A stretch of 64,000 nucleotides of DNA from Salvia splendens (GCF_004379255.2 NC_056040.1:5684257-5748256); one strand, 5' to 3'; positions 31,899 to 46,656 are shown, numbered from the stretch's first letter. A program made the numbers and translations. The notes: generated by a model from the sequence alone, not told the origin.

Positions 31899-34800
31899 TC
31901 TATCGCATAGATATAATTGTGAGCTAAGCTTTGCATAGGCACATTTTTAGGGGAACAAGTACTCTCTCCGTCCACGAAATGTTGTCCAAGTTTGACTTGG
32001 CACGGGTTTTATGAAATGTGAAGAAAAGTGAGTGGAAAAAGTTAGTGGAATGTAGGTCTCACATTTATATATTGTTTTTATAATAGAATTTGAGTGTAAT
32101 GAGTTAGTTGAAAGTGGAGTGTAATGAGTAAGTTGAAAGTGGAGTGTAATGAGTAAGTTGAAAGTGGAGTCCATTTACTAAAAATGGAAAAAAAAGAAAA
32201 GTGGACAACATTTCACGAACTGACCGAAATAGCAAAACTGGACAACATTTCACGGATGGAGGGAGTAATAAGGTAACTTTATGAGATAAATACCAAAAAA
32301 GTTAAATTAGTTAGTACCTCTTTTTAGCTTGAGCGAGCCTTGTTGTAAGAGAAGGTTCAGAAGTGTTCCTCTGCTGAAAGACGAATGCAGACATAATTGC
32401 CACAGCTTCTTCTGGCTCCAGGTCATTTAGTTGATTCTCAAATAAGCATTCCGTACATATCAACTCCTCTCCAGAATTCATTTCACAAGCAACCCTACCT
32501 TTAAGTTGTACTACAAGATCAGCATCTATGCATCCAATTTCTTTCAAAACATCAATCTGCAGGGACAAGACTTTCTTGTTAAATAAATTATTTAAGTTTT
32601 GCTAACAGAGGTGTCTGATAGTGCAGAGAGACTAGGCCACATACCCGGCCCTGAAAGTCAGGCATCTGCTGAAGTGCTTCATCGGACATTTGAAATTTTA
32701 GATCATTTACTTCCTCTTTGTATCGTTTCAATTCCCGAGCTAACTTAATGTTCTCTTCCAGTTTGACACAACCGTGGCACTTGCTTTCTGACATCTTCTG
32801 CAATAAGTTTGTCCATCTATAGTAAACCTCAACAACATCCGGATTTTTCAGCTTCAAATCTGGCATAGAATACCTTTGCTTAGGTTAGTTATGTTACACA
32901 ACAGACGAGGAGATGATAACATATGGAAAGAACAAAAAGTTACAGTCCAAGGACAGCCAATAAAGCTGAAAGCATATGAAAATAATGAACAAATATGCAA
33001 CCCAGAAATCAGAACAAATGCAAATTAGTTCACAGCTTTCCATTATTTCACTCAGCAGAACAAAAAAACAATGAAGAAATAGCTGCAATGGATGTCACAT
33101 CTCACATGCCATACTGTAACAAAAATCCTAATCTTAAGGTGTGCATGAGCTAGAAGATAGCTCATAAAGTCATAATCAGATTCTGTGATACAGTAGCTAG
33201 ACTGCTGGAGTTAGAGATTCCATTCTTGATTGCCTAATAAAATACATACTCCAACTGGTAGTTTAAAATTCATTTTGCTCAGTGTTTATCAATTATGAGA
33301 ACATTTTGCAATCTGTTTAAAAATGCTTCAACCCTAAGGTCACATTAATAAAGACAATTCCTTACAGTTCTTGCAAATATGTTGAATACCATATGGAGCT
33401 CAAGAAAACAAAAGACTACCATCTGACTGAAAAAAAATGCAAAGCAGTATACTTTCATACCTTTTACTGGATCCAAAGCTGGGGGGTACTTGTTTCCATC
33501 AGATTTCAGAGACGACAGCTGCTGTACAGTAGACGAAAAGGCACCAGCACTACCCTCTTCAAGGAGTCGAACTTGGTCGATCTTTATTTTCTTATTGCAT
33601 ATGGATAAAAACTCATTATTCCCCACCTCTCTAACCTCATAACTGACTCCAGAAACAGAACCACAGTAAGGTAGTTTTATGTTGACGGTTCCAGACCCTT
33701 TACGTGATGTGACTGTTGAACAATATTCGTCTTGCAGGCCACGTCTGGATTTTGGAACTAAAACTTGGAAGTCTACATCTTTTTTGTCTTTACTATCTGA
33801 TTGACTTGTCAAGATCGAAGGCAATTCAGGAGTTAGCACTAGAACCAAGTATTGCTTGTAATTAGCTGAAGGGGTTTTCACAATAGCACCAAGCAGGTGA
33901 TTTTGGGCCTGCAATTCATTAAAAAAAAAGAGAGAAAAAAGTGTAAGCTTGGATTTTGATCATAAAAAAAGCAACTAGAAAACATACATCTAATCGACAA
34001 CAAAAGGTTATGATTACATAAGCGATACCCATAGGCCATAACCTAGAAAACAGAATATATTTAAATCAAAATTATTTTAGCAGTAGCTTAATTTTTTATC
34101 TAGTAGCATTGCGAACTCATCCATATGCATATTTTTAGATAAATGTAGTAATACTGTGGACTCACCAATTGTGATTTGACAATTACAACCCTTCCCGGAG
34201 ATAGATATTGTTGGGAAGCTGGAGAGAGCATAACTGCCTCTATTATCATGTTGCTGTGCTTTTCAGCTTCTGAGTACATCACATAATAGTCCTCTATAGC
34301 TGGTTCACCTTTAATGCATCTGCAACCACGTTACAAGCTTAATGAAATTTCAAGAAATAAGTGGTATTGCAAAGATGTCGTACTGACACTAAGATTATTT
34401 AACAGATCACCAGAAGGCTTGGAGTTTTGTGGCAATTTAGATAGTATTTAGCTTAGGGACGGGATTAAAAATAAGGTGACTCGTAATAAATGGTGCCGAA
34501 AAGGTTTGCCAGGGATATCTGAGGTTATGCTAGGTTGGACATTTAGAGAGCTTTCAGAGCTCAACATGCTGCTATGCTAGAAGTAACAATCCATGCATTT
34601 GACAAATAGCAATGATGTAACAAAGGCTTCACAATAATGTAATACCATAAAAAAATGTAGTACTACCATTCAGGCATTCATACACCAAAATTATTTTCTA
34701 AACTGTACTTATCTCCCATTGCAATGTTTATAGAAAATAGATGTGTTTAAGAAAAATAAGGATGTGAATTTTAGAGCAGATTTAATAAGGGTCACACTGC

Positions 34801-37800
34801 TTAGCAGCTACAATTTCACGGATCTTTGAGTATGCCATGCATTAGTAAATCTTAATGTTCAAGCCACCAGCTAATGCATGTCAAATAGTTTGCACTCAAG
34901 CTGCTAAAAGTAGATTCTTTAATGCTTACTCAACAATTTTTTTAGGTTGGGCAAGCTTTCGCATTAGAAGTTGTTGCTGCTCTGGAAGTTTCTTCTGAGC
35001 ATGAAATTCAGCAAAACTTCTTTTCAGCATGTCTTCCACCTAGAGTAACAATACCACAAGAGACCAGCAATGTGAGCAACTGATTTATGCAAGGTCAATG
35101 CATCAGCAAATATGATGTTTTAACTAACAAAAAGAACACACTCAGAATCTATCTCACATCAAGATCAGATCACTAGACACTAAACACAAAAATTCTCACC
35201 TTTGCTTGCTATCATTGATATAAAGGTATTCATAGGAGAAAAAGGAGCTAAGCCCATTCCTAGTAGTCAAAGCACATTCTATAATAAACCCAGAAATAAA
35301 CCACTAAATTTTATTCTAACAGTTTAGACAAATAGATGGGTAAGTAGATTAGCGGCCAATTATGGTGTGTATTTTGGAGTAACAGTTGCACACGCAATGA
35401 CATGTGATATGAAGTTGAAACTAGTTTTCAAATGCACAAATTATACCTATAGTTAATAGACTAACTATTGTATACTGACTCGAAGACAATCATAATAGGT
35501 TTTATAAATTGTTTTAGAATGTTCTCTCTAGTAAACATACCATTGAAAATACAAGCTTTCTTGAAATGGATAGAGAAAAAATTTCTTATCAGATATCTAC
35601 TGATCTTAGATCACTTTAATGTTGTTTCAACCTTTAGAGGGAAAAGACTGATACAAAGACCAGAGAAAAGATGTGAACTCAAGATCATTGTAAAAAGACT
35701 TAAACTTATTCATGAAAAAGTAATCACTACTGCTCAAAATTTAGAAAGGTTGTATAAAGTATTGGAACTGGCAGTCATGGAAAATTTATAATTCATTCTC
35801 ATTAGGGTGCATCAGGTTCCTACCCTTAACTCTTCAACCCGAAGAAGGTGCAAGATCATGATATAAGTGAGTCGAAACTGAGATTCGAGCCTAGTTGCAC
35901 TGCCAACTATAACATGCTTTAAATCCTTCTCTTCAGGAATCTCATCACGGCACAGCACAACTACAGTACCAATTTTATCAAGTCCTCTCCTGCCTGCACG
36001 ACCAGCCATCTGTGTATATTCTCCAGGAAGTAATTGTCGAAATTCCTTGCCATCAAATTTCCTTAAGGAATCAAAAACAACCTGTCAAAGACAAGTGAGA
36101 ATTTTCAAAATAAGATGTCGGTAACAGGGAGTTCTTCAACATCTTAGCCTATTACTAAAATAACTGCGGACCAACAAATGAGATCAAAGTAGCTGCAAGT
36201 TTTCAACAAAAAATGTCACTAGATGTAAACTGAAAAGCATAAAGAGACAAGAAAATAGATTGATGAGGCATTCATTTGCAGCAAGAAGTTATCAATGATG
36301 GCTGTAAAAACGAGATTGTAGTTCTTTTCATCATGTATAAGGAGACAGACAGGAGAAGCTCATATCATTCATCAAAGCATGGCAATGGAAGTGGAAGATG
36401 AGGGGCATACACTACAAGGCATTCTGTCAGTCAGAATGAAATTTTGCCATTGCAGAGTACAAGATTTAGGTCCACTGGAGAAGGACAGTTAAGGAGGACT
36501 TGTGGCACTATAACCAAGCAGCAGTGAATTGGAATATTAGACAACAAGCAAAAGACAAGATGTATGGTGCTCGTCATTTAGCCTTATTTTAATGCTCTAT
36601 TTTATCAGCTTATTACATTGAATTAAGTATGAGGCTGAACTGCAAATCATATATTACTCATGTCTCAGCAGGGGTTATCATCTCAAAATAGTGTTGAGGC
36701 TGAACTGCAAATCATATATTACTAAAGATTGTTTGAAGGCAGCTATAACAACACTATTATTTTATATTGAATTAGAAGCATAATAGTGTTGTTATAGCTG
36801 CCTTCAAACAATCTTTAGTACTTTAATCAGAGTCGAATTATTAAATTTGTTCAGCAACACCAGCAGTATCCAAGAACCAACACAAGAGCCTAAACATAAG
36901 CTAATTACAATCAAGCAACAGAATATAGCAAAATTGTGAAATAGATCATTTCTTCACAAAAAAACAAAGTATACTGTTCAGTTTTCTTCATGTTTATATA
37001 ATCAAATATTTTCCCCCAAGGAACACTAGACCCAAAATAAACTGAGGTGGTTAACAATTGACTTAGTGTCAGGCAAAGTTTAGTCAAGTAACTTGTTCTG
37101 CAAAACCTTCACTATCATAATGATTATCAGAATGATATGAGCAACATACAAATCTAGGTAATGGTTTTACTTAACCGAGCTCCTTCTGGACCTACTAGAG
37201 GCAAACCTAGAGAATATTCTAAAACATTGAACTTGAAATATTAGCCAGAGAAGATAGTGTCCAAGGAAGATGAAGATTCATCTCTAGTCATCTTCAGAGC
37301 AACTTACAGTTCTGGCTGGGGCATTGACTCCCATTGCAAATGTCTCTGTTGAAAATAGGATCTACAAACATGGAAGTACGACACATCAGACAAACCAAAG
37401 AGAAAAAAACCGTGCACAAGAATTGATTTGCATAAAAACCATATCCTAATTCCCAGCATGAGGAATATAATATTGAAATGAATATATATACATAGGGTGT
37501 GGATCAAATAAGAACTACATCTTTAATGAGACCTAAGAATCAACAATCGTCCTTGTCCATTTAATCAGGCGGTTACAGTTGCTAATTAAATACTGATTTT
37601 TCGCAAAATTCAAATCAATCATGCAAGAATCTCGCAAAACTGGCAGTTACCTTATTCATACAACTACTTAGCTTATGCAAGTATAATGTATTCAGGTGCA
37701 TGCAAATGACTACCTTATGCAAGGATAAGGTATGTAAGGTTAAAATAAAAATTAGAGTGTGGGGTCATGTCCTAAAAAAGAATTGTGGTATATTTTGTGG

Positions 37801-40800
37801 ACGACAAAATAAGACAAATTGTTGTATAAGACAATTGTTCTCACTTTGGCCCTTATCTTCTACTAGATTTAACTTAAATTTAAATTCTTCCTCCACCTCA
37901 TTCAAAGTGTCTCATTTCTTCTAGGCATGAGTGTTAAGTAAAATGTTACTGTATTAGAGTATAAAGTGTATTGGACCACATGTGTTTTTAGAAAGAGAGA
38001 AAAGTCAAAGACAGTTACACAACTAAAAGCCCTTGTTGTTTCTTATAATGGAATGGGACAATCAAAAAGGAAAGTGAGACACTTCGAATGGGACCGAGAG
38101 AGTATATTTGTTGGGATAGTTACAAGCGGGTACACACACTTGTATGTGTCTATATAGACATGTATATATGTACTCAAGTACTAAAATACACGTGTGGGCC
38201 CGCTCTAGTACATCCACCTGTGGCAATATATCGAAAAAGCATAACTTCCGACAAGAAAGGGCTATAAACAAGCTGGCCAGCATTGAAGAAAGCTAATTCC
38301 TCTGATATTGAACCTATGGATAATTCGACTCAGGCGGTGAAAACACTTTTAACTCCATCGAGATATGTGAAATTAGGATGTTACCTTGACAACCCCACGA
38401 CAAAAGAGCATTTCAACAACTTCCTTGACTATTGGAAGCAAGCCTGCATGGTGTACTCCAATGCCCCTCCGCAGAAGACCTTGGACTCTAACAACCTATG
38501 GAATACATGCATATCAAGCCCAGCATCCACAACTTGTTGCAATCAATTCAGTTCAAATATCAAACCTGTGGCAGATTTCTGTCTGATCCTTTGAGCCTCG
38601 AGAATGCTTTATCACAAAAGACCCTGATTTCACTTTTTTCGGTGCTAGTTGTGAGGTCTGTCCCAGTCAAGTTGTCTGCAGATTTATCACAGCGGTTCTT
38701 GGAGAAGCAGAAAATAACAACCTGTGTACATGCATCAACCAGTTGAGTAAATGCTCTTTCTTCTCAACAGGAAATGAAATCCATATCATAGTGTTAAGTA
38801 GAAGGTATCTGACTTGATGGATAGAGTTGAGTACTTATTGTATAAGAACAACTCCGTTTAGCATTTTTTAAAGTGTTTTTACATCATGATGGATTTCAGC
38901 TTCTTAGCACCAGTTCCAAACTATGAAGTGGACTTGAAAAACAGATAATACTCATAAATTAGTTCCCAACTCTTCCTTCTAATACAGTTTATCTATGACA
39001 CATCACCAGAAGTTCTTAAATTTTATTTTTCAAAGACTAGGCAATCGAAAACTTGGAAACACCTTAAACAAATGGCATAATTCAGACTTCAGGAAGTATG
39101 ATGTATCACTATAAAATAGAATTATTTTTCAGGGGACCAAAGAAAAATATAGTGTATAACTTCTCAAACATACAGGTAGGAGGGACTTCTTTGAAAGCTT
39201 GTTGATAAGTGACAGCCATATAGAAGCTTCTGATCTCCTCGAACCCCAATTGTTACTTGTGCCCCTTTGAGTCCCCCGGTTAGCTCCAGAGAAGTTCACT
39301 GCATTCTGTGATGCAGCATGCTTATTCTGTTTTGCATGAAAAAAACTTTCATGCCTCTTGGCCCTTTCATTGGCCACTGAAGACCCAGAGTAAGATCCTG
39401 AACCACTAACTGTAGGTGAGTTCTTTATCTTGTGAAGATCTTTGGCAGCTTTTAATCCCTGAGGGATCATCTTTTCATTTTCACAGATTTTATAAAGCTC
39501 TCCAGAATAAAAGAGGCAATGTTCCAGCGGGACTGGTCTTTTTGTGGTCCTAAACAAGTTTTAAAATCATAAATGAAAAATTGAAGATAGAAGGAAAAAG
39601 CAATATGATAGAAAACGAGCTAAAAAATCACATCCTCAGAGGAGGTGAGGGATAGAGTTAAGTTTAAGATGCTAGGTGCGTACCCAGAATTTATTTTTAT
39701 TCCACTTGTTGCAGGAATTGGAGAGTATAAGGGTAGAATTAACTTATTTAGGGATCACAAGCAAAGATATTAGAACATCTTAGTTTAATTTTTTGTTATA
39801 TTATAGGAGATCTAACACAGCTCTATTTTCTGTATGTTTTACTGCTTATTTTTGCATATTCCTTTTCTGGAGGAAGTAAGCATATTTTTGTATGTATAGA
39901 ACTGTGTATCATATTCTTTAATCAAGCAAACAGCGCATTAACCTATTTGTTCTGTAACTTTGCTTTTCCAATAAACTATCGTTTCTTAATCCCACAAAAA
40001 AAGTACTTCCCCCATCCCACCAATATATTCCACTATTTCTTTTTGGGATGCCCCAAATTATAGGCCATTTTCCTAATTTTAATTATCCTAAAACATTCTT
40101 CTACCAAAATATCCTTATTTATTATTTGTGGAATAAATAAGGGTCCAACAGAAAAACTATGCAAAGTACATCATCCAAATTATTGCATGTATTTTCTTAA
40201 TAAGCGCTAAACTTAAAGTGGACTAAATTGGCGGGACAGAGGGAGTATACTTTTGTGCATAAGAACAGCAGGCAGTTTGACTCATAAAAATGCAAATGGA
40301 CACATCAAGAAACTATACTGACCCAGTAACTCGAATTTCCTTTTCCTTTGTCCTCCCAATCCAGTCAGCAAATTCAATTGTGTTTGGTACCTATAGTACT
40401 GAAAATATCATTCTAGACACCACCAGGATAAAATAACAGATTCTAGTCACACAATTAAATCACTTTGCAGTTACACATTAATTGGAAAAAATTATATAAC
40501 AAAAACCCGGAAATCTTTATCGAGAAGTGGCGGATTCAAACAAGTCAATGTGCATAATGACAAGACAATAGTTTTCAATCTAATATTGGCCATTTAAAAA
40601 TTCTCAAAAAAGGTCTCAAAGTGACCATTCAAATAGGTGCCATAAAACAAAATGAAGGATCAGCGTCGCATGATAGGAAGATTGTTTCAAATGAAGGTTC
40701 TAGGACTACTGTTTCATATGGAGAAGAATTGTGAGCAAGTGTAAAATGAAAAAAATTGCAGATGCAGCAATATTCTTCTGGTGGTGGGGAAGCATACACT

Positions 40801-43800
40801 CTTATCCCTAGGTCGTCTTCTTCTGGTAGAAGGAATTTTCGAATAATCTAATTAAAAGATGGAATATCCTAAGAAGAAGGAAATAGCTTGGCTGTGCTAA
40901 ATCTGCAATTTTATGACCCACATCAATTAATTTATTTGACACCTAATGTTACAACCTTTTGAATATGATACATAAGTCAAACAGTAAGCTCAAATTCAAA
41001 ATGAATGTGCACATATTACTGATAGCAGTGAACTTACTATTACTCTTTATGTAACAAGATCAAATTCAGAGTGCAGAGTGAGAAATTCAACCAAGAAGAA
41101 AAATTGCAATATTATCACCAATTTCATATCAGTAATAAAAAATATAAATCAGAAGAGGTACATACCGTCGCTGAAAGTAGTACAAAGTTGATATGTCTGG
41201 GAAGCATGATGATAACTTCTTCCCAAACCACCCCTCTTTCAACATCATTGACATAATGTACTTCATCAAATATAACCTATCTTTCCAAACAAAAAGTAAA
41301 CAAACAGCAAGAGTCTCAGAAGTACACACTACACAATAAGGCAAAAGGAATAAATAACTAAGCATAGGTTGATGGGTCATGGGAGATCCAATCAATATTG
41401 AGACAAATGACACACACTCCAAAAGGAAATCTCACCCATTCAATGTCACGTATGATATCAGCACCCCTATAGAGCATTGATCTTAATATCTCCGTTGTCA
41501 TGATCAGACAAGAAGCCTCAGGCCTCAAGCTAACATCCCCTGTTAGGAGTCCAACATCAAATTTTCCACAAAAATCTCTGTACTTCTGATTGCTGATGGT
41601 CTTAATAGGAGCTGTATACACAGCTCTTGTACAGTGCTGCAAGTTTAAAAAGCTTTTAGCATTACTATCATTCACAATACATGCAGACCATTAAAACAGT
41701 ATTTTGATAAATTATCAATCACAATCTCTACAGACCATTGAAACACTATCGTCAATCTCAAAAGGGTTACAAAATAAGGCCCTTGATTGGGGCAAAATCA
41801 ACAGAACAAACAATAGCTATTAAATGGATATCATATGATCAAATTAATTCAACAAACACATACATGAAACAGAAGACTTACTTTTGAAGCCAGTGCAAAT
41901 GCATATTCTGCAACAACTGTTTTTCCAGCTGATGTATGAGCAGCCACAAAAACAGATTTCCCTCTTTCAAGGTAAAATATGGCCTGCGATGTATTAAAAG
42001 AAAATAACTTCATCAGACAAAGCAATCCAGTGTTTCCGGCATCAATATAGAATTTACGGGTTCCATTAAAGATTAAAAAATATGGGTGTCACCGAAACTA
42101 TCTTGCAATGGGCCTTCTAACACCACCCTCAATTATATGGCTGGATGTTAGCTGACAACGTAATTGGATGAAGAAGTTATTACAGCAAAATTGCATGTCA
42201 AGTGACGTAAACAACTCTTGGGTGTAATTACACCATTAATTTGGGATTCTTGGACTTTTTTTTTGCACTATGACATACTTTAGCCTGTAGGTGGGAATTT
42301 TCGAATCACCATAAACATTGGCAGGTGTTTATGCACCTTACACCTAAAAATATCATTCAATTCAAAACTTATTTTAGTCTTTCATACCAATCACCATCTT
42401 AAAATCTGAAAGGCCAATTTATCTTCTCCATTTCATTTCTTGTACATCAACCAAGGGAATCTGCTATATCTTTAAAAATGCATTTATCCCATTCCAATCA
42501 GCCAAACCAACAGACTGCATGAGTTGTAGGCTACTTGTAGCCAACCATAAATTCTGTCCTCTTTGACAGATGCATCACATAAGTCCAAAAAAAACTTGAT
42601 TCATTGTCAGAATGAGTGGTTTCCAAATCATTTTACAAAAATAACTCAAAACTGTCAGGTTGCAAGAAAGATCTGTGTGACGATTTACACACAAGAAAGA
42701 TTATGATTCTCAAGTCCCATGATCATAATGAAGACTATCAAAAGACCAAGAGATACGGTAGAAAATTTCGTACATAAGTTTTTTATAACAAGGTGCAAAT
42801 ACATTCAGACCCATTAAGATCAGCCCCACAAATTTACCAGCAAAAATAGCATTAGGCTACCATTCAAGAATCAAGATATATATCACAATTCATCAAACTA
42901 TCATAATTCCAACCTGCAGATGATTACTCAATTAAGTAATATTTTCTACCGTCTGAATTTGTTAATATTAACTTAGCAATGATGATTACCTCCTTCTGGA
43001 AAGGATCAAGTTCAAATGGAAAATCAAGTGCCATATCAGGAACAAGTTCGGGAAACCTTTCGATAATTTCATCAGTACTGCCAGTAACCGCCCAAACCTG
43101 AAGATAAATATCAGATTAAATCTGACCAATCAGGATCATTTAATATACAACGCTGAAAAAATAATGGGTATTTGAGAAACCACTGCTTCTTTATTCTGTC
43201 GTTGACCAGTATCTGTATCTCCAGATCTTGAAGTTGATTCAGCTGATTCGACAGTCAAAATTTCATCTAGAATAGAAGGTTCTTTCTTGAAAGCGTCAAC
43301 AACTGCAACTAACTCTACTTCAGTTTCTGTTTGGAAAGATTCATTGGGCAACTCCAACTGATCTTCTGGTCCTGACACATTACCTGAATAGCAGCTCCGA
43401 CATTAGCCTTGTACAACAACAAAAAAGGCCACATATGTCTAGACTTATAATATCTGACTGTTCATATAATCTGAAACTTGTCACATACATAACACCCATA
43501 GTTCTCAACTGATCAGTCATTGAAAAAGATTTCTCAGCATGAGAATTGGGTGCCATTTATACTGAAGCTGCATTTTCATTTGATCAACCAGCATGAACTA
43601 TCACATATTTAAGGAACGAGGAAGAGACCGTCATACAACCAAAAACCACATGTTCACGTGTTCTTCTCTATTTAGCTTGCATAAGATGGGTAGGTATTGC
43701 CAAGATCTATCAGATAAAGCATAAAGACAATCTAAAATACAGCCTAGTTAAATGTAAATAGGACCACAACATGTACAAGTTGGACAGACCATCTTCCTCA

Positions 43801-46656
43801 GATATCTTGACATCATCTTCCCAGGCTTTCTTGAACAAGTCATCAAACTGCACTGATAGCTCGTTCTGCGCTTAACATTAACATCGAAACCATCAAAATA
43901 AAAGAACAATAATAGACTGCTTCTGTTCAGTAACACAGAAAATGCATGAGTAATTTATGTATAAATATAAAATGCCTTAATAAAGTGCCAATGGAATGAG
44001 GTATTGAAACTTACCAGCCTTGCATCTGGCGCCCTTCTCTCCACAGTTAGGTTCTCATAAACTTCCCACCTCAAAGGATGTGCCTTCAAAAGTTTATGAA
44101 TATTAAAAACAATATTGAAGTTGTGCAATATTATGGATGTATGAAGAACATAGCAATTTTTTGCAAGGACAAAAAAATTGGGTCACTGCATGCAATACCT
44201 TGAGATTGCCTAGATCCGGTCCATCCTTAAAGCCTGGTGGAAGGATTAGTGCAGCCTCTCCATGCAGAAGCCCACGAGCCCATTCACCATTGCAAGCACC
44301 ATCGGGATAAATTTTTCCCAAAGAATCAGCATTATCAAGTCCCCCAGGTCGAAAAGGACGGCTATTTATACTTCCTCTCACAAAATCCTTTGCAGGTCCA
44401 ACAATTCGTGGCAGAGCACCTGAGTCCTGGGTTTCAAGTACCACTTCTGATACATCCACCTGGAAATACCATACAAAATTATTTGTGGACAATTATAATT
44501 TCTAGATTCGGCAAATAAAGTACAAGTAATGTAGTTGCCATCATTATTAACTCCAATATAAAAGCTCAGGGCTCAAACAATAAGTCAATAACAAATCAAA
44601 ATATTGTTGAGTAATCATAACTAGTTGCAAAAGGCAATATATGTGATTTATGTGTTAATCCATTCACCTTTTGCTACTGTATGAATCAAGCCCGTTTAAA
44701 TTAAGTCCAGTTGTCACAGATCTTACTTGCATCTTCATTTATTTGTAGTCCTCAACAAGTAAGATCCAAAAAAAACTTTAAGGGCTAACATGGATTACAT
44801 TTGAAACTTGGAAGATGGAAGAAGATCAGTGCTACTGTATCAAGCAATTAAGCAGAGTCTTTACAATGGTTCCTATTAATTAGCTTACCCTTGTTCAAAT
44901 AGCATTAATTGTCACAGAGAACATATCTTATTGGGTTCCTCTCCATCATTGTAAATGCTATACATAGTCTATTATCATTACTTTTTCAGGTTCATACTTT
45001 CAAACGCCATCAAACAAATCCAGGCCTATGAAAATTTTAGTTGCTTTGGGATGCTAAATCTTGTAATACCTAATTAATAATGGTATGCTTCTTTCTTAAA
45101 TAGCTAGACATGCTCCTTGCGGCTGGAAGATTGGACCTAGACAGGATCCAGACAAGAATTTCTAAACAAGCAAGGCCAGCCAAGGGCTATATGGGATCTA
45201 GGCATGGCTTTTAGGAACACTGGCAATTTTCAGTTCAAACAAACAGTTTTAAACTAGCACGGGCCGTAAATTTGTGAGTGACTGATTGTTACCTATGTCA
45301 TGGACGATAAAAAAGTGGAGGATGGATCAGGTATTCAGAGGGGCATATTTTCCATCATGCATTATAAATGAGGGTTGCTCAACTAGTGTGTCATAATGGG
45401 TTGTGGTAGAGTTGTAACGTACATTTGATGATTTACAGAGTAAATAAAAATCAAAGAACATGCGTTCTTAGCAAAATCCATAAATTCTGCAAGTTGAGAA
45501 CTCTAGTAATCGCACAACCTTGCGACTTAAGTGTACATAAATCACAAAACAACAGCTAACATATGTAGTTGCTTGATTTCTATCTCTTTACCATCTCAAT
45601 TCACAGCCTGCAATCTCAAAGGTTATGAATGATCCCTCTATGCTTGAACTTTATTCTTTAATAATTCACTACCCTTGGCTTTTTATTCGATATTTAAGTG
45701 AAAATGTGCTGAAAGTGGTTAGGTTGATACAGAATCAGTGTTGCAATTACATGGAACCTAGACCAAACAGATTTATCCATTTCACTAATCAAACTGTCTA
45801 GTCAATTGATCAGGGTCAATGTACCCAAAGTACTAACACACTCAAGTCCTGGTTCATAAGATCTAACTCGGAAATTATGATCACAGTTCCAAAACTGCAG
45901 AGGCCCTACCCTAGGTTAATACAGAAACGTGAAAAATAATAAACAACTAGAAGAGACAAGAAGGAAGAAGCTCTCTCTTCATACCTCCACTGACTGAGGC
46001 TCCCACCTCTGTGAGTCAGACCCATTCTTTTTGCGCCTAAAAGGAACTTCCCAAGATGGCACAATCACAGACCGCGGAATCGACGGCTCTGGTTGAATTT
46101 CAGTTCTGTCAAACCAGTCAAATTCCCATTGTCTGCCAGCATTTTGCGGCGAAAAAATATCTTCATCCAGCCTCGGCAATAGATGCTTCTCCTTCACATA
46201 TTCCTTTATCGTCTCCGGTGTTTCTTCAGGGAATGCTGGCGGCTAACCACAAATATACGAATTCAATACAATCAGTGCTTCAAACCACGACATGAATTAA
46301 CTCCAATTCACAAACTCTTCCATCAAATGGTTCGGACGCCCCAAAATGAATTAAACGGAGCAAAAATTCAGCTACATTAGAAATAGAACATGCTACGCAT
46401 AGTAATATCGATGGATTCTTCAAAACCAGCCCTAGTTCAATAGCTCTGCGGTGCAAGCAGAATTCATAACTGTTGAGCGAAATAAAAGTAGTTGATTGGC
46501 ATAGAAGAACGGAATACTTACGAGGACGAAGTTGGGGAGATCGTGGAGGCGGTTGGGGCGGTCGACGGGTGGCAGAGGCTCAACGGTGAGGTGGCCGCTG
46601 TGGCCGGTGAACCCGAGCCGGAAAGAGAGGCCGTTTGCGGCTGGGACCCGATCCAT
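30220..46656 (-). CDS. SKI2: SKI2 RNA helicase (DExH-box, cytosolic exosome cofactor)
   Basis: ATP-dependent 3'-5' RNA helicase of the SKI complex, which feeds mRNAs to the cytosolic exosome. Twenty-three exons close in frame to 1350 residues, close to Arabidopsis SKI2. Exon spans, 5' to 3': 46656-46522, 46242-45985, 44459-44199, 44083-44015, 43865-43790, 43383-43181, 43097-42990, 41983-41882, 41636-41436, 41276-41166, 40390-40323, 39549-39174, 38721-38566, 38495-38385, 37361-37308, 36081-35824, 35039-34930, 34319-34166, 33908-33461, 32859-32645, 32556-32318, 30911-30785, 30432-30220. Motif [10 protein letters not shown] is near residue 384, DEVH near 475, SAT near 506, and [12 protein letters not shown] near 787. 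The family C-terminus [20 protein letters not shown] ends in ITGV. The Lys/Ser/Asn-rich linker in exon 12 is the most variable part. No lesion was seen. Confidence 0.96.
31868..31900. repeat. Compound (CT)n(CA)n microsatellite
   Basis: About eight CT units are followed by about eight CA units, in the SKI2 intron between exons 21 and 22. Confidence 0.9.
31962..32265. mobile_element. Stowaway-like MITE in a SKI2 intron
   Basis: Starts CTCTCTCCGTCCACGAAATG and ends CATTTCACGGATGGAGGGAG, with TA on both sides (31960-31961 and 32266-32267). Inside is a 25-bp unit (GAGTGTAATGAGT...AAAGTG) repeated three times head to tail at 32092-32166. Confidence 0.85.
36631..36819. repeat. 40-bp perfect hairpin with flanking direct repeat
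   Basis: Arms at 36721-36760 and 36780-36819 are perfect reverse complements (ACTAAAGATTGTTTGAAGGC at the outer left end), with a 19-nt loop. A 28-bp direct repeat (GAGGCTGAACTGCAAATCAT and eight more bases) occurs at 36631-36658 and 36696-36723, the second copy overlapping the left arm. All lie in the SKI2 intron between exons 15 and 16. Confidence 0.95.
40006..40245. mobile_element. Stowaway-like MITE in a SKI2 intron
   Basis: Starts CTTCCCCCATCCCACCAA and ends GGCGGGACAGAGGGAG, with TA on both sides (40004-40005 and 40246-40247). About 240 bp and noncoding. It sits in the SKI2 intron between exons 11 and 12. Confidence 0.75.

Noticed and set aside
36631..36819. CRISPR-like repeat array
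   Set aside because: Only two direct repeats and a hairpin, in a plant intron; no array or cas genes.
38283..38594. 103-codon plus-strand open frame
   Set aside because: It is the antisense of SKI2 exon 14 and part of exon 13, whose splice sites and conserved residues are clear.
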